Origin: Hydrangea macrophylla
Lineage: Eukaryota > Streptophyta > Magnoliopsida > Cornales > Hydrangeaceae
Length of the DNA stretch: 64,000 bases
Direction of reading: 5' to 3'
Assembly (NCBI GenBank): GCA_033977485.1
Contig: CM066998.1
Coordinates: 55,580,274-55,644,273, forward strand
A program made the translations under genes and the position numbers. This document shows, one piece after another, positions 22,468 through 34,181 of the stretch. A model generated the notes under the pieces. The model had not been told where the DNA came from and made no database searches. It was given only the letters and a program-made list of their open reading frames with translations. Position 1 is the stretch's first letter. Each line of letters begins with the position of its first letter.

Positions 22468-23690
22468 ATGTTTAGTACACGTTCAAATAAACCTGAATTA
22501 AAATCTTTCGATCTTGAACTTGAACGTACCCTTAGAATTAGTAAGTCTTCAACCCAAGCTCCGAGAGCTCAGTTGGAAATAGACGACAATTCGACTCCAA
22601 AACCATCGTCGTTGTTTGAGGCCGAAATTCAAAGTACCCTTAAACGGTTAAGGAGAACTCGAACTTTTAAAATAGAACCTATTCCAATGGCCGACATTGG
22701 AAACAACGTAAATAATATGAATAATCTTAATTTACCGCCACCACCTCCGCTTAAAGATTACTTTATTCCTACGACTTATACGCCACAAACATGTATTGAT
22801 TTACCGGAGGCGACGGCATCTCACTTTGAGATAAAGTCGTCTACCATCTCGCTACTTCCATCTTTCCATGGCCGTCTAAATGAAGATCCATATCAACACT
22901 TAGGAGATTTTCAGGATATATGCTCTACTTTAAAAATTCAAAACTTAACTGATGATGAATTGAATTGCGGCTCTTTCCATTCTCTTTAAAAGATAAAGCT
23001 AAATACTGGCTCCAATCTTTGGAGCCAAATACAATTAGAACATGGGAAGCCTTACACACCGCATTTTTACAAAAGTTTTTCCCTATTATGCGTACTAATC
23101 AGATAAGGAAATCTATAACAAATTTTGTGATGCAAGATGGGGAAACGCTTTATGATACTTGGGAGAAGTTTAAAGAATTATTACGCTCGTGTCCACATCA
23201 TCAGGTTCCTAAGTGGCAGTTGGTACAAGTCTTTTATGAGGGACTTATTCCCTCAGTCCGTAATACCGTCGACACTGTTTGTGCGGGTACCTTCCTACAC
23301 AAAAGTGCCGACGAGGCCTGGAAAATCTTTGAAACATTAACCGAGAATTCGATGCATCAGGCTGTGTCAGTACGTTCCGAGGGATATCATTCACAACCTA
23401 AGAGAGAGGTAAAGTTCGAGTCAAGTCATTCAATTGAAATAAAAGAACTATCTAAAAAACTTGACCGACTTTTAACAATGAACCAAACGACAGCCCCACT
23501 CGCTCACAAAATTTGTGCATTATGTTCTGATCCGTCACATTCTATCCTAGCATGTCCATCGGCGAGTCAATTTCCAGAATTCGTGGAGCAACACATTAAT
23601 TCTATTCAACAATACCCACAAAATAATTATAATTCAACTACTAATAATCCGGACGCGCCATGGAGAAACCATCCTAATTTTTCATGGAAA

Positions 23691-23723
<33 letters not shown>

Positions 23724-24395
23724 ATGAGTAATTTCCTTAACACTTATAGACCTCAACAATGTCAATACCAACAACCTCCTCCTCCACCTCCACGTAATAA
23801 TGCATTTGAGGAGAAGGTGTTGGCCTCACTTGAAAGTTTTGGTCCGGTGATCCAGTTAGTACATTCCCACACTCAGTCCATTGCAAAACTGGAGTCCCAA
23901 GTGGGACAAATAGTTAACACGCTAAATCATTTAACCGAGAATAAGTTGCCAAGTCAACCTATTCCGAACCCTAAGGGACAATACGAGGTGGGTGGTACGA
24001 GTGAACAAGTGAACGCTGTGTCAACTAGGACGACTATTCGAGAGGAAGAAGTTGTTGAGATTCCGAGGGAGGTTATGAGGGATGCAAACGTTAACTCGAA
24101 TAAAGAGAGGGGTGAGGATGTGAATCAAAGTAGAAAAGAAAAAGAATCGGCCCCAACTAATGTTATTCCAAAACTACCTTTTCCACCTAATATTGAGGGA
24201 CCGTCACATTTGTCTAAGAAAGGGTCAAAAGCTGAAGATATACTCGAGGTGTTTAAACAAGTAAAAATTAATATTCCATTCCTCGATGCTATAAAACAAA
24301 TTCCCGCTTACGCTAAATGTCTTAAAGACCTATGCACTAAAAACGTAAATTGCGTAGTCATACTCCGAAAAAGGTCTTTCTCACGGAAAAAGTAA
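22468..24395 (+). pseudogene. gag: gag of the gag-protease element (one frameshift)
   Basis: Starts at ATG 22468 (MFSTRSNKPELK). A single-base frameshift near 22965-22975 moves the frame just before LFPFSLKDKAKYWLQSL, the conserved retrotransposon gag core, followed by ETLYDTWEKFKELLRSCPHH. A zinc knuckle CX2CX4HX4C (CALCSDPSHSILAC) lies near 23516-23560, then APWRNHPNFSW as in Athila-type gag. An AAT repeat (about 23691-23720) encodes a run of Asn, then a Pro-rich stretch. The C-terminus (FKQVKINIPFLDAIKQIPAYA) leads into protease. Apart from the shift the frame is open for some 640 codons, which points to a young copy. Confidence 0.88.
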
Positions 24396-25132
24396 GTTCT
24401 ATTTTCCAACATGCTACTCCGAAGTATAAAGATCCAGGTACGCCTACAATTTTATGTGTCATAGGTGACACTATCATCCATAGGGCTCTCCTTGACTTAG
24501 GAGCTAGTGTTAATCTCTTACCTTATCACGTTTATAAACAACTAGGTTTAGGTGAACTTAAACCTACTGCCGCTACTATTCAATTAGCGGATTGTTCTGT
24601 TAAAATCCCTAGAGGAATCGTCGAGGACGTCTTAGTTAAAGTTGACAAATGCTATTATCCTGTTGATTTCATGGTCCTTGATACTGAACCCGTACTAGAT
24701 GCTAGGAAGCACACTCCTGTCATTCTAGGTCGTCCATTCTTAGCAACCGCTAACGCTCGTGTTAACTGTAGGATGGGGGTAATGAAGGTGTCATTTGGGA
24801 ACATGAACTTAAAATTGAACGTTTTTAACGCTATTGATCAACCTCCTAAAGACGACGATTACCTATGTGAGGCGGAGAGTGAGGTACGACGGAATATTGA
24901 ACCTAATATAGGAATAAATACGTGTGAGGAAAATATTATGGTTAGTGATAAGCGGACGAATTTGAATAATTTAGATCCTAATGACGAATTTACTCAAAAG
25001 GTGAAGAATCGATTTGAAACCGAAAAGGATGAACCGTTGAATGAATTAATCCAAAGCAACATTATTTTTGCTTACCACCGAGCTCTTCCTGATATCCTTA
25101 GGGGTACACAGTCCGATTTACGGCCTCCATAA
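24350..25132 (+). pseudogene. pro: Aspartic protease of the gag-protease element, frame-shifted from gag
   Basis: The frame opens at 24350 inside the gag tail after a shift near 24345. Active-site motif: LLDLGASVNLLPYHVY, with DLGA in place of the classical DTG/DSG, as is usual in Athila-like elements. Flap and C-terminal parts: LADCSVKIPRGIVEDVLVKV, YPVDFMVLDTEPV, ILGRPFLATANA. After the protease come about 90 residues ending in SDLRPP and a TAA. No RT motif follows. Confidence 0.85.
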
Positions 25133-25340
25133 ATCTTGAGCTAGAACGGTCTAGCTAAAGACGTAAAAGATAGCGCTTCTTGGGAGGCAACCCAAGCTTT
25201 AATTCATTCGTTTCTTTGATTTTTGCATGTTTTTGGGTTGTTTTGGCCAGTTTTTGAGTTTTTTGAACAGGTTTAGGGGTCGGGGATAATTTATTTTGAA
25301 CTTAAATACATTTTTATACTAAAAAAGAGGAAAAGACCAC

Positions 25341-25620
25341 AGTCGCGCGCGCGACCCGCTCGCGCGACAGGTCGCTCACGCGGTCCGCTCGCGCGAGATT
25401 CCCCCATAGACAAAATATTTCAAGTTTTTTTTTATTTATGTAGCCTCAGTATCACCTCGCGCCACAATTCGCGCGCGCGAGGGGGTTCGCTCGAGCGGTC
25501 CGCTCGCGCGATCTGAGGTCTTAGAAAATTTTCTTTTATAAAATGTAAAACAAGCTTCTGCTTAAACTTGTGGAAGGATTCGCGCACGCGAGGCTCGCTC
25601 GCGCTGCCCGCTCGCGCGAG
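25341..25620. repeat. TCGCGCGA palindrome block, three copies
   Basis: Three blocks of about 40-57 bp start near 25341, 25456 and 25578, so spaced about 115-122 bp. Each has a TCGCGCGCGCGA-like start and a CGCTCGCGCGA end (for example ggtccgctcgcgcgag). They stand out in AT-rich DNA. A shorter version is in each LTR (20878-20920, 28217-28258). Confidence 0.85.
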
Positions 25621-27659
25621 GTAGGGTTTTCTGGTTTTTCTCCTTTGTTATCTTCCCTCCTCTCTCCATACCTGGTCAGTGTTTTTTTTATACTTTCTGT
25701 TTGTTCTTTTAGCCCTGTTTAGGTTCGTCTGTCTTTGTTTTTAAAAGTTCTGTTTGTTTCTTTTATTTTTATTGAGTCTCTTGATTATAGTTTAGATTCT
25801 ATTATTCTATTTAAAAAATAATAATAATAATAATAATAATAAAATATAAAATAAAAAATAAAAAAAATCTATATATTTAGCTGTTATTGTTATTATTCTG
25901 TTCTTTTATTTTCTATTGTTAAGTATTACCAGGTGATTAGTAGCTTCGTTTGGAGCCTGATTGAACTTTGATTCCATATTATTATACGTTCACCTGGTTT
26001 GTGTTTGCCGAGATCGAGGTAATATCGTTCCTTTCTTACCTACTCTCCGTTCTTTCGTTTTATTCTTTCATTGGGGACAATGAAAGGTTTAGGTTTGGGG
26101 GTATGCACACACATGCACATTATTATGCACTAATTTAAAAAAAAAATTCAATTCTTGTGCTTAAATAAACAATGTTATCGATGTTTTTGCAATCTTGATT
26201 TGATACTTCTTGTCATGTAACTATGATTGTTATAGAATGGTAAACAAGAGAAGATGTGATTAAACATTTGCTGAAGTTATGACATGATGTAATGTTTAAG
26301 TTATGTATTGTTTGAATCGTAGTTTTATATCATAGATTTGCACATAAACCTATGCACTGCATGTAGTCGCTTGAATACATGTTTGATGTGAACTATAATA
26401 TGATTCAGATTTCTAGATAACACAAGGTGGAGACTAGACCCTGTGAGCTTTTGAGCCTATCTTTTCTGTTTTGAGGGATATAAATACACATTGTGTTTGT
26501 CGAATTTCATTGAAATAGCGCATCTACTTGTTGTTTAGTCTCATTATTCTTGTTTTGGTTGATAAGTCAAGTTAAAATATTTGCTACCATGCTAAATAAT
26601 CTTCTGTTGTAAACATTAAAGAACCATATGACCATAGGAAATGATTTTTAGGCCTTCTTTGTTTACTGACCGATAAATGATAAAAATTTCCTTAGTTCGC
26701 CCTTTGAGCCGTTAAAATGCCATTTCTTTCTTTAATTGCCATTATCCTTGTTTTTGCTCCGACTTGACAAACTTGGAGTTCACCACTGAGAGATTTGTCA
26801 TCTTTTAGTGGTGTTAAGGCAATGTGTGATTGGGAAGAAGAAGACAAGATGCTATTGGGGTAGTTGCTTAGAAATCAATGAATAATCATCCGACAAGCAA
26901 GAATTAAGAAAAAAAAAAGGTTAAAAAAAAAGAAGAAAAAAAAAAATTAGAAAAAAAAAAAATTGAAAAGAAAAATCAAAAGAAGAGAATGAAATGATGA
27001 AGTTGGTGGAAGAGCGAATGAAAGAAATCGAACATGACTTACAATGCCATTCTAAAACTACCTAATGAATCCTTTCTATCCTTTTCCATTGTCTGAGCCA
27101 CATTACAACCTTTGAAAAGTCCTATTTGATCCTAGGAAACATGGTTTGGATATTAAAACGATGGGAGGGGGATTAAAACATGGTAATGATTAATTTTTCT
27201 TGATTATTGGCATCCTATCCATGAGACTACTGTTCTTTCGTGTCATACGTCTTGTTCGAGACATATGTGAGCATTTCTCATTTTGAAAACATATTTCCTT
27301 TACTCACATATTTTAGAAAAATTACACCTGTTTCTGAGTGTTTCATTTTAGAGTGTAATTGACATTGTGAGATTCGTAGTCGAGACATAGTTAAATGGTT
27401 ATCCGAGTTATATTCCAAGTTCATGACATGCGCGTGTTCATTTGACTACCACATCACACACGTGCAATTTTATGAGAAACTCTATTGATTTATACGATGC
27501 ATATGCTTGAGATTGTTTTTCATGATTTAGGTGGATGTTTCATTATGTTTCTTTATGTTCGTTATTCTATTTCAAATCTTTGTTATATGAGGAAGGAGTA
27601 TTGAATATTATGTTCTTTATTTTTAATAAAAGTTTTTAAATTGATAAGTTAATAAAGAT

Positions 27660-27854
27660 GGTTGTGGGTGACTTATTGACGAGAACCCTCACGAGACTTC
27701 ACTCGTCCGACTAGGGACACCTAGGGGTTTAAAAGGCTTCTTGCATATGCTAAATGCAATCGTAATCCATGCGAAAATGGAGTAGTATTTGTAGTAGTAG
27801 TTTTATTTTTCTTTTCTTTTTGCTCGAGGACTAGCAAAGAGTAGGTTTAGGGTG
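27660..27854 (+). other. Conserved pre-LTR block and polypurine-type end
   Basis: Words such as ccctcacgagac, cactcgtcc, actaggg, cctaggggtttaa and gctaaatgcaa appear here in the same order as on the minus strand of element B at about 34800-34680. The final gtaggtttagggtg before the LTR is a weak polypurine tract. Confidence 0.65.
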
Positions 27855-29320
27855 TGATCGGCGACGAATAGTTGCCGTTTATAGTTCTAAAAATACGCTT
27901 TGTTAGCCCATTTCATGTAGTTATTAGTTATTTTTTTAATAAGTATTCTAAATTTTGTAGGATTTGGAGCTTTAACTTGAAAACGCACAAAAATCCAATG
28001 ATTAGTGGCTTTGGAAGTCATTCTGGGCTCAAACGGTGATTCCGGTGAAAGCTGAATGCAGTAGCAGTCTCGAAATATTGCATTTTTGATAAAGAATACT
28101 TTAGATTTGAGAAATGTCTCCAGAGATATAAAATGTAGATCTTCGAGTTACTGAAGCGTGGCTTCAAACGGCGAGTCAATCCGAGTTCCGAGCAAAACGT
28201 TATCGCAATTCTACCAAAGTCGCGCAGTATAGCGAAAAGGACCTCGCACGAGCGACCTTTGAAAAAACCAAAAACGCGTATTTTATTAAATTAAAGTGCC
28301 CAGCAAAGGTGGTTTGTGTATATGACGTCCAGAAACGTAAATACAGCTGTTTTATTGCGATTTGGCTTAGGAAAGCTTCCTCAATCCTTCCAAACTCTAT
28401 ATAAATCCTATTCTAACTCAAATTTAAGGTTACACATCATTACACAACATTAGATACATCAATATACAACTAAAATTTCAGCCATTGAAGAGAGGAAAAC
28501 AAGGAGAAGAAGAAGAAAAAGATCAAGGATTCCCATGGCCTCCTCCATCAACCTCTTGCCAATCTTCAATTCTATGGCCGCTTAAACCTAGATCTAGGGT
28601 TTCAATGAAACCCTAGCCAAGTAATAGGGTTTTATTTATGTTTTTATTTTAGTTTTATTATGTATGGATGACAGTTACATGTTTAGAGGATTTTTATAAA
28701 TAAATCGTACTTCTATTGATTAAAATCACTACTTTCAAAGTTTATTCTTGTCTTAGATCTATTTTGACTGTGATGTGCTCAATGATCTATTTTTGCTGTG
28801 CTTATATAGATTATTTACATGTAATGGTGCTTAATTGAATTGTGCTATCAAGTATCCGAATAGTCCATGCCTAGATTAGACGGATTATACCACAACCCTA
28901 GTTTAGTGTGGGATAATTCGTGCTAACCGAAGATGGATTATGTTGGTGCTGGAACCATAGTTATTTTCTTGATGGAGGAATTGGGCTTGTAGCTACAATT
29001 CCCCATTATCATCCAACTTAATAAGTTAAAGTAATTCGTAAATACCCTTATTACAGCTAGTGGTGGATTTGCAATCCTAGGTTCCTTAAACTTATTATAA
29101 AAACAAATATTTAATTGCTTTCATAATTTAGGTTTATTTTTCTTGTTCTTAGTTTAATAAAATCAAAATCAAAACCCGTTTTTCTTAATTAACTAAATTT
29201 AGGTTTTAAAATTAAAGTGCTTTAGTAATTCAATCTCTGTGGGTTCGACCTTTACTTTCACTACTACAAATCTTTAGAAAAGTAAAGTGTACTTTTTATA
29301 TCTTGATACTGACAACATCA
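27855..29320 (+). repeat. 3' LTR of gag-protease element
   Basis: Starts tgatcggcgacgaatag, ends gacaacatca, then the duplication gtgac at 29321-29325. It differs from the 5' LTR mainly by scattered single bases, several of them at CpG. Confidence 0.9.
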
Positions 29321-29444
29321 GTGACCTATCGAGCTCTTTTATCTCTTTTGTTATTGCTCACTTTGGATTTAGCTCCAATTTTTGCCTAGGCGTCCTTTCG
29401 GATTTTTGACCTAGTGAACCATTCTTCTTTTCTTTTTGAAAGTC

Positions 29445-30020
29445 TGCCTACGTACCCTCGAGTGGTGATCAGGTCCAACATAGGTCCGACCAAGGTAAGA
29501 AAGAAGTGGGTTGATATTGGTGTCGACCAAACCAAAGTGGTTGCTTATGTATCCCAAGTAGGAAGCAGGTCAAGCGTAGTTCAGGCGAGGCTTGAGAGGA
29601 ATTGGGCTATTTTTGTGGGTGGAGCTACCGAACAGATGCAGCTGCCTATGTATCCCCGAGTGGGAATCAGGTTGAGCGTAGTTCAAGGCAAAGTCTTGAA
29701 AAATAGGGGGGTTGATTATGATGGTGCCGACCGAACCGATGCGGTTGCCTACGTATTCCTGAGTGGGAATCAAGTCGAGTGTAGTTCAAGGCAAGGTTTT
29801 GAAAAAGAGGGGGGTTGATTATGATGGTGTCGATTGAACCGATGTGGTTGCCTACGTATCCCCGAGTGGGAATCAGGTCGAGCGTAATTCAAAGCAAGGT
29901 CTTGAAAAAGAGGGGGGTTAATTATGATAGTGTTGACCGAACCGATGCGGTTGGCTACGTATCCCCGAGTGGGAATCAGATCGAGCATAGTTCAAGGCAA
30001 AGCTTGAAGGAAAAGGGGTT
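29445..30020. repeat. Tandem repeats of about 102 bp
   Basis: Six units with the phrase gcctacgtatccccgagtgg or a variant begin near 29445, 29543, 29644, 29747, 29850 and 29953. A period near 102 (34 codons) keeps frames open on both strands, which explains several overlapping open frames here. Such repeats sit in the 3' UTR of Ogre-type elements and can seed satellite DNA. Confidence 0.85.
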
Positions 30021-31124
30021 GAGGTATGAAGGTTTTTCAAACTAATCATCAAACAAGTTCAAACTTGGGTCATTTGTGGTAGCCTTGAAGAGGAGGATTC
30101 AGTTTCCATCTCCTTTTCTTTTCTTTTCATTTTTATTTTTTTTTTTGTTTTTCTTTTGTTTTGAGGATTGATCCTTTTCACTTTTGCCTAGCCAGTTAAT
30201 TTTCCTTTTCACATAGTTGATTCATGTGAGATCTTCTAATCATAATCTCAAAATTCCAGAATGTGCACGTCAGCTCTCGGGATTTATTTGTGGTCGTTCC
30301 AAGCCTTTTGCAATGTGATCTAGGCACGTTTTTATGATGTACCTTGAAGCATAAAATTCTCTCATTTGTAAAATCATTTTGACTGGCTAGGGTCGGATCT
30401 TGGAAATCAATACTTTTTAAGCTCTAACTTTTGCCTAGGTGCCCTTTCGGGTTTTCAACCAACGAGCTTTTTTTTTTCTTTTTTTTTTTTAAAGTGGAGA
30501 TGAATCTCACTGAAATGTTTGGCTATCGTCAAGGACTAAGTCCGCACATATTTGTATGGCTATCAATTGGGTTGGGCCCAAGGCTTTGAAATGGTAAAAA
30601 AAAAAAGGTGTTGGGCAAGCCCCAAGTCAGTTTCAAGTATGTCTTTTCAAGATTTGAGCAAAAGCATCTTTAAAATTCTTAAAGTAAGACTATTCATTTT
30701 TCTGCTCTTCATCGGTGTCAGCGTGATATCGACTTTGACCTTTCAGGATTCTTTTTGTTTTGTTGCAGAAAAATTATTAGCAGAGCAATATCTATGGTAA
30801 TTTGAAAAGTGACATTTTAGTTTGATGATTCATGCATTTATGACTAGACACATCAGATTAAGCAAAATGAGATTTCATTCAATTAAAGGAGAAGGATTGC
30901 ATTTCTTGGTACAGACTCAACCAAACTTTAAAAATAGAGCGACTCGACCACAAGACTACTCTTGAAATAGACTTGAAACATAGAACAGACTTGACTTGGT
31001 CTCAAATGGAGTGTCACGACGACTCGTTTGTTATTCTTATTCTATTTTTTTCTATTTAGCAGAAGTTCTGGACACCATCACTTTAGTGCATAGCTTCAAC
31101 ACTCATTGGCATCATCAAAAGGGA
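30021..31124. other. Non-coding interior of element X
   Basis: Contains acttttgcctaggtgccctt near 30425, a phrase also present at about 29380 and, interrupted, at 20490. There are T-rich runs near 30120-30160 and 30470-30490. No gene is supported. An 82-codon plus frame at 30552-30800 has no motif. Confidence 0.5.
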
Positions 31125-31421
31125 TCACTCGAGCGGTTGATCCAAGCCAAGATAGTGGATAGGATTAGGATGGGGTACATCCTCTATGAGGTTCTGAATG
31201 TCATGGCGGAGGCGGATGCATTGATCGGTGGCATGGCCTAGATTTTGGTGGTAAGCACATCATAGGCTCATGTTGTAGTGGGAGGGTATGTGATCTGGTA
31301 GAAGCTTGTGAGGGAGGAGCTCTAGGTGGCCCTTTCTGAGTAGGTAGTCCAAGGCTGTGGAAAAGGGAACATCAAGTTTGGAGAATTCGCGAGGGCCTTT
31401 TGAGCGATTTGGCAGAATAGA
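31125..31421 (-). pseudogene. Ogre/Tat-type gag C-terminal remnant
   Basis: Read from 31421 down: a basic SKGPREF stretch, VPFSTALDYLLRKGHLELLP, LPDHIPSHYN, then a TGA, then CAYHQNLGHATDQCIRLRHD and IQNLIED, ending at a TGA (31127-31125). The C-x(n)-H-x4-C zinc-binding stretch with YHQ..GH.TD.C..LRH is a recognisable signature of gag proteins in Ogre/Tat-type elements. Only about 98 codons remain. N-terminal gag is absent between here and the primer site at 31719. Overlapping plus-strand open frames are shadows. Confidence 0.7.
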
Positions 31422-31707
31422 CTGGTATGGATGGAGAGGGTCTTGACTCCCATATTCCCTAATATTTATGCCATTTCATTCATACATCGGGTATATGGCG
31501 ATAATTCTCGGTCATCCATGATTATAAACTCCTGAAACCACGATGCATAAACACTATGCATATACAACAATATGTATAACATGTATGTACACCCACATAC
31601 ATATGCATCAAACATCTCTACCATGTATGGATGCAATTTGGAACACATGACAATTAACTCAGCACTCTACTCAACGTCGAACGTTCCCAAAGTTTTGTTA
31701 ACCTCTA

Positions 31708-31719
31708 GCTTTGATACCA
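31708..31719 (-). promoter_or_regulatory. Primer-binding site, element C (minus)
   Basis: On the minus strand TGGTATCAAAGC, one base from the usual TGGTATCAGAGC, lies five bases after the LTR end. This fixes element C as minus-strand with its interior toward lower coordinates. Confidence 0.7.
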
Positions 31720-31724
31720 CTAAA

Positions 31725-32900
31725 TGTCAAGACCCATCCCACCACGAGTGGAAATAGGACACGTAGCACGCCATCAAGGCTTATCCAGTTCCTTTAATGT
31801 AAAATAGCAGCAGAAAACTAATAAGTACACTCTTTTTAAAATAAGAGTTGCAAAAATTTTTACCCAATTGGAAAACCTGGAGAAACAATTCAGTTTTGGA
31901 AACAGAGGTCCATTCGACAGATCGGGAACCAGTCGATTGACCAACCAAAGGCATAAAATTCAAAAGATCAATAGCCCGATCCAGTCGACTATATCGGGGA
32001 CCCAGTTGACTGGTGCCCAAATTTTTCAATCGACTGAAACTATCCAGTCGACTGATACTCTATTCTAACAGAAAATGGTGTTGTGGGACCCCATCCAGTC
32101 GACTGTTTTTTGCAATCCAGTCGACTGATCCCCGAACATATCAACTAGTGTTCAATTCTACACAGCGATCCAGTCAACTGAAACAAAAATCAGTCGACTG
32201 ATTCGCATTAACCCACTAATTCTCTGCACTATTCCAAACTACACTCCTCCAATTCGAAACCAACACATACACGATTGTATACCAACGATTTAAAACGTAA
32301 CTACAAAAGTTTACTAGCGATTACAACACTACAATCTCTCCCAAGATTCCACACTAAACAAGTGACAAATTTAAAGTTCTTAGTACAAGTTTAAAGAAAG
32401 GAGAACAAAAGATATGAACAAGGTGATTCCCCGGCGTTCCTCAACAGCCTCACTCCTCACGCTTCTTCTTATCTTTCTTTTTACCTACAATGGAGTAAAT
32501 CTCCACTGCTCAGCTATGTGCTGAGTATACAAGTTCTAGAATATGCAATATATGACAAATCGTGCTTTAATCTCATAAATCATATCAATAGTCTCTAGGA
32601 AGAGAAATACGCCTTCACCTGCTAGCGACAAGTCCAAGCCTTAAACCGCGATGTCAATGGCTAGTCCAAGCCTACAACCATTACATCCCCAAGTGCCCCG
32701 GGAAGTCCCAGCCTTAAACCATGCACAGTAGCCGTCGCAACTAAAATTCTCAAACATCGAGAAGCTTACTCCGGCATGAATTTGTATAAGACTCCCCTTT
32801 GACCCACATAGACAACTCAACGTGCTCGTATAAAAGTAGATATGCTTTTCACAATTAACCGTGTGCATAATTAACGGGCCTAAGATTAACACACGTGACA
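31725..32900 (-). repeat. 5' LTR of element C
   Basis: On the minus strand it begins TGTCACGTGTG and ends GTCTTGACA, with 5-bp inverted termini TGTCA/TGACA, and is followed by a PBS. It contains the CAGTCGACTG cluster. It abuts the end of element B's LTR at 32901 with no spacer. No partner LTR is in the window. Confidence 0.7.
31915..32205. repeat. CAGTCGACTG palindrome cluster in LTR C
   Basis: About nine copies or near copies in 290 bp, typically written ccagtcgactg, separated by 15-40 bp. Variants include cagtcgattg, cagttgactg and cagtcaactg, mostly CpG decay products. Confidence 0.85.
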
Positions 32901-33565
32901 TGAAAATTTTTCTGTGTGCGCTTGTGTGCTATACCCAAGTGTAGGTAATCGTGCAAGTAATATAGTACTGGAAGTCCAGGTCAATCCCACAGGGAAGGTT
33001 GAAAATTAATTACCTAGATTAAACTCTAATAAGAAAAAGAAAAAGAAAATTTAATGCTTAAGGAAACTGTAGAACATGTAGTTCTACGATTAACAACTAC
33101 TAAAATTAAAAGCAAATAAATTACTTTAAATTGATGACTAACTAGTTAACTAGAGCGATATTTTAAAACTGGTTTTCTTAGTAAAAGGGAAGTGTTGGGA
33201 TCACGTGAATCCACAATGACCTAGCCATCTACCATGCAATTGCGTTAAAGCTCATTGGAGTACATCTTCTACAGTATTCCGTATTTTTCTAAATATAGAG
33301 AATCCATAGCCCTTTCATGACTGGGACTATATCATCCAAATTAAGTTCAAAATATATGAAAGTGGTTTAAAACAATAGTTAAGACTCGCACCCACAATGG
33401 TGTTAGCATTGAGAGTGGTTTGCAAAAGATATTAAAGAAAAATACTTTAGGACCTCAAGTTTAGAGACTGGTTTGATAAACTGAGCATTTGGGGACAGTT
33501 TGATAACAAATCTGTGAAACAGAAAGTCCAGGAATACTGTATTGAATGTTCTCAAGAATCAAAGG

Positions 33566-33687
33566 GTTCGATCGATCGACGCGCTTTCGATCGATTGAAC
33601 ATCTTCATCTCTTGATCGATCAAAATGTCTTCGATCGATTGACTGTATCTTTGTCTCGATCGATCGAGAAAGTTCGATCGATCGAAC
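33566..33687. repeat. TTCGATCGATCGAA cluster 1 in LTR B
   Basis: Six sites in 122 bp, for example ttcgatcgatcga, ttcgatcgattga, ttgatcgatcaa, ctcgatcgatcgag. All contain GATCGATC or a one-base CpG decay form. Confidence 0.85.
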
Positions 33688-34181
33688 ACAGGAATTATTT
33701 TGATGCATGGCAGAGGCTTAAAATCACAGTTCATCGCGATTTTCCAACCTGGGGACTACTCAGACATGGTCTGAAGTGTCACAGATGCGTTTTTAACGTA
33801 AAGATCCATTAAAGTGTCATTTGATTGTGATTTAAACATGAAATCTCTAAAAACAAATAATTTAACATTACCTAACTTGCAAAGCTATGATTCTAGCAGA
33901 TGAAACTACGATAACTACTGACAGAATTTAAATAAAACAATTTAACGTAACCTGGAATGCTCAACTATTATTAAACTCCAAAGAATCGAAGCCAAAACAA
34001 TGAGGAATCTTGATAAACCTACAAAAAACAAGGACACACTCTCTACTCTCTATATAAAACTGATAAAAACAGAAAGTGGGCGTCCTCCAAGACATATATA
34101 ATACAACTATATATACAAAACCTAAGGCTAGGGTTATATCTCCCTCTCTGCTGCGTGCGCGTTATTTCTGATAAAAGCCAT

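Larger units (their letters stand above)
25133..27854 (+). other. Long non-coding 3' region of the gag-protease element
   Basis: Begins with cttgggaggcaacccaagc (25177-25195), a short inverted repeat often found after pol in Athila-type elements, so pol seems to have been cleanly lost. It holds the CG-rich palindrome block (25341-25620), an AT-rich (aat)n stretch (about 25815-25850), a purine-rich aggtttaggtttgggggta at about 26085-26103, and an A-rich tract (about 26905-26960). The end, 27660-27790, resembles the pre-LTR region of element B. No ORF is supported. Confidence 0.7.
20517..29320 (+). mobile_element. Gag-protease LTR element (TR-GAG-like, Athila-related), complete
   Basis: Two LTRs (1461 and 1466 bp) that by eye differ by only a few percent, a perfect 5-bp target duplication, PBS, gag with zinc knuckle and protease. 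There is no reverse transcriptase, RNase H or integrase: coding sequence ends at 25132 and a non-coding region follows. It must have been mobilised by an autonomous relative. It lies inside the repeat-rich 3' UTR of element X. Gag and protease resemble the Athila/Tat side of gypsy and the protease of element B. Confidence 0.9.
14763..31421 (-). mobile_element. Element X: Ogre-like LTR element, minus strand, pol missing
   Basis: Read on the minus strand: gag remnant (31421-31125), then about 1.1 kb unassigned, tandem-repeat 3' UTR (30020-29445), a nested gag-protease element (29320-20517), more tandem repeats (20440-18595), a polypurine tract (18041-18028) and a 3' LTR (18027-14763). No RT or integrase is seen. 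A long LTR, satellite-like repeats before the 3' LTR and the CAYHQ..GH-type gag tail are typical of Ogre/Tat elements. It is inserted in the 3' LTR of element A; gttat at 14758-14762 could be one target duplication. The 5' LTR was not found. Confidence 0.65.

Noticed and set aside
29414..30045. Overlapping frames on both strands
   Set aside because: Produced by a 102-bp period divisible by three. Both strands being open is a repeat artefact.
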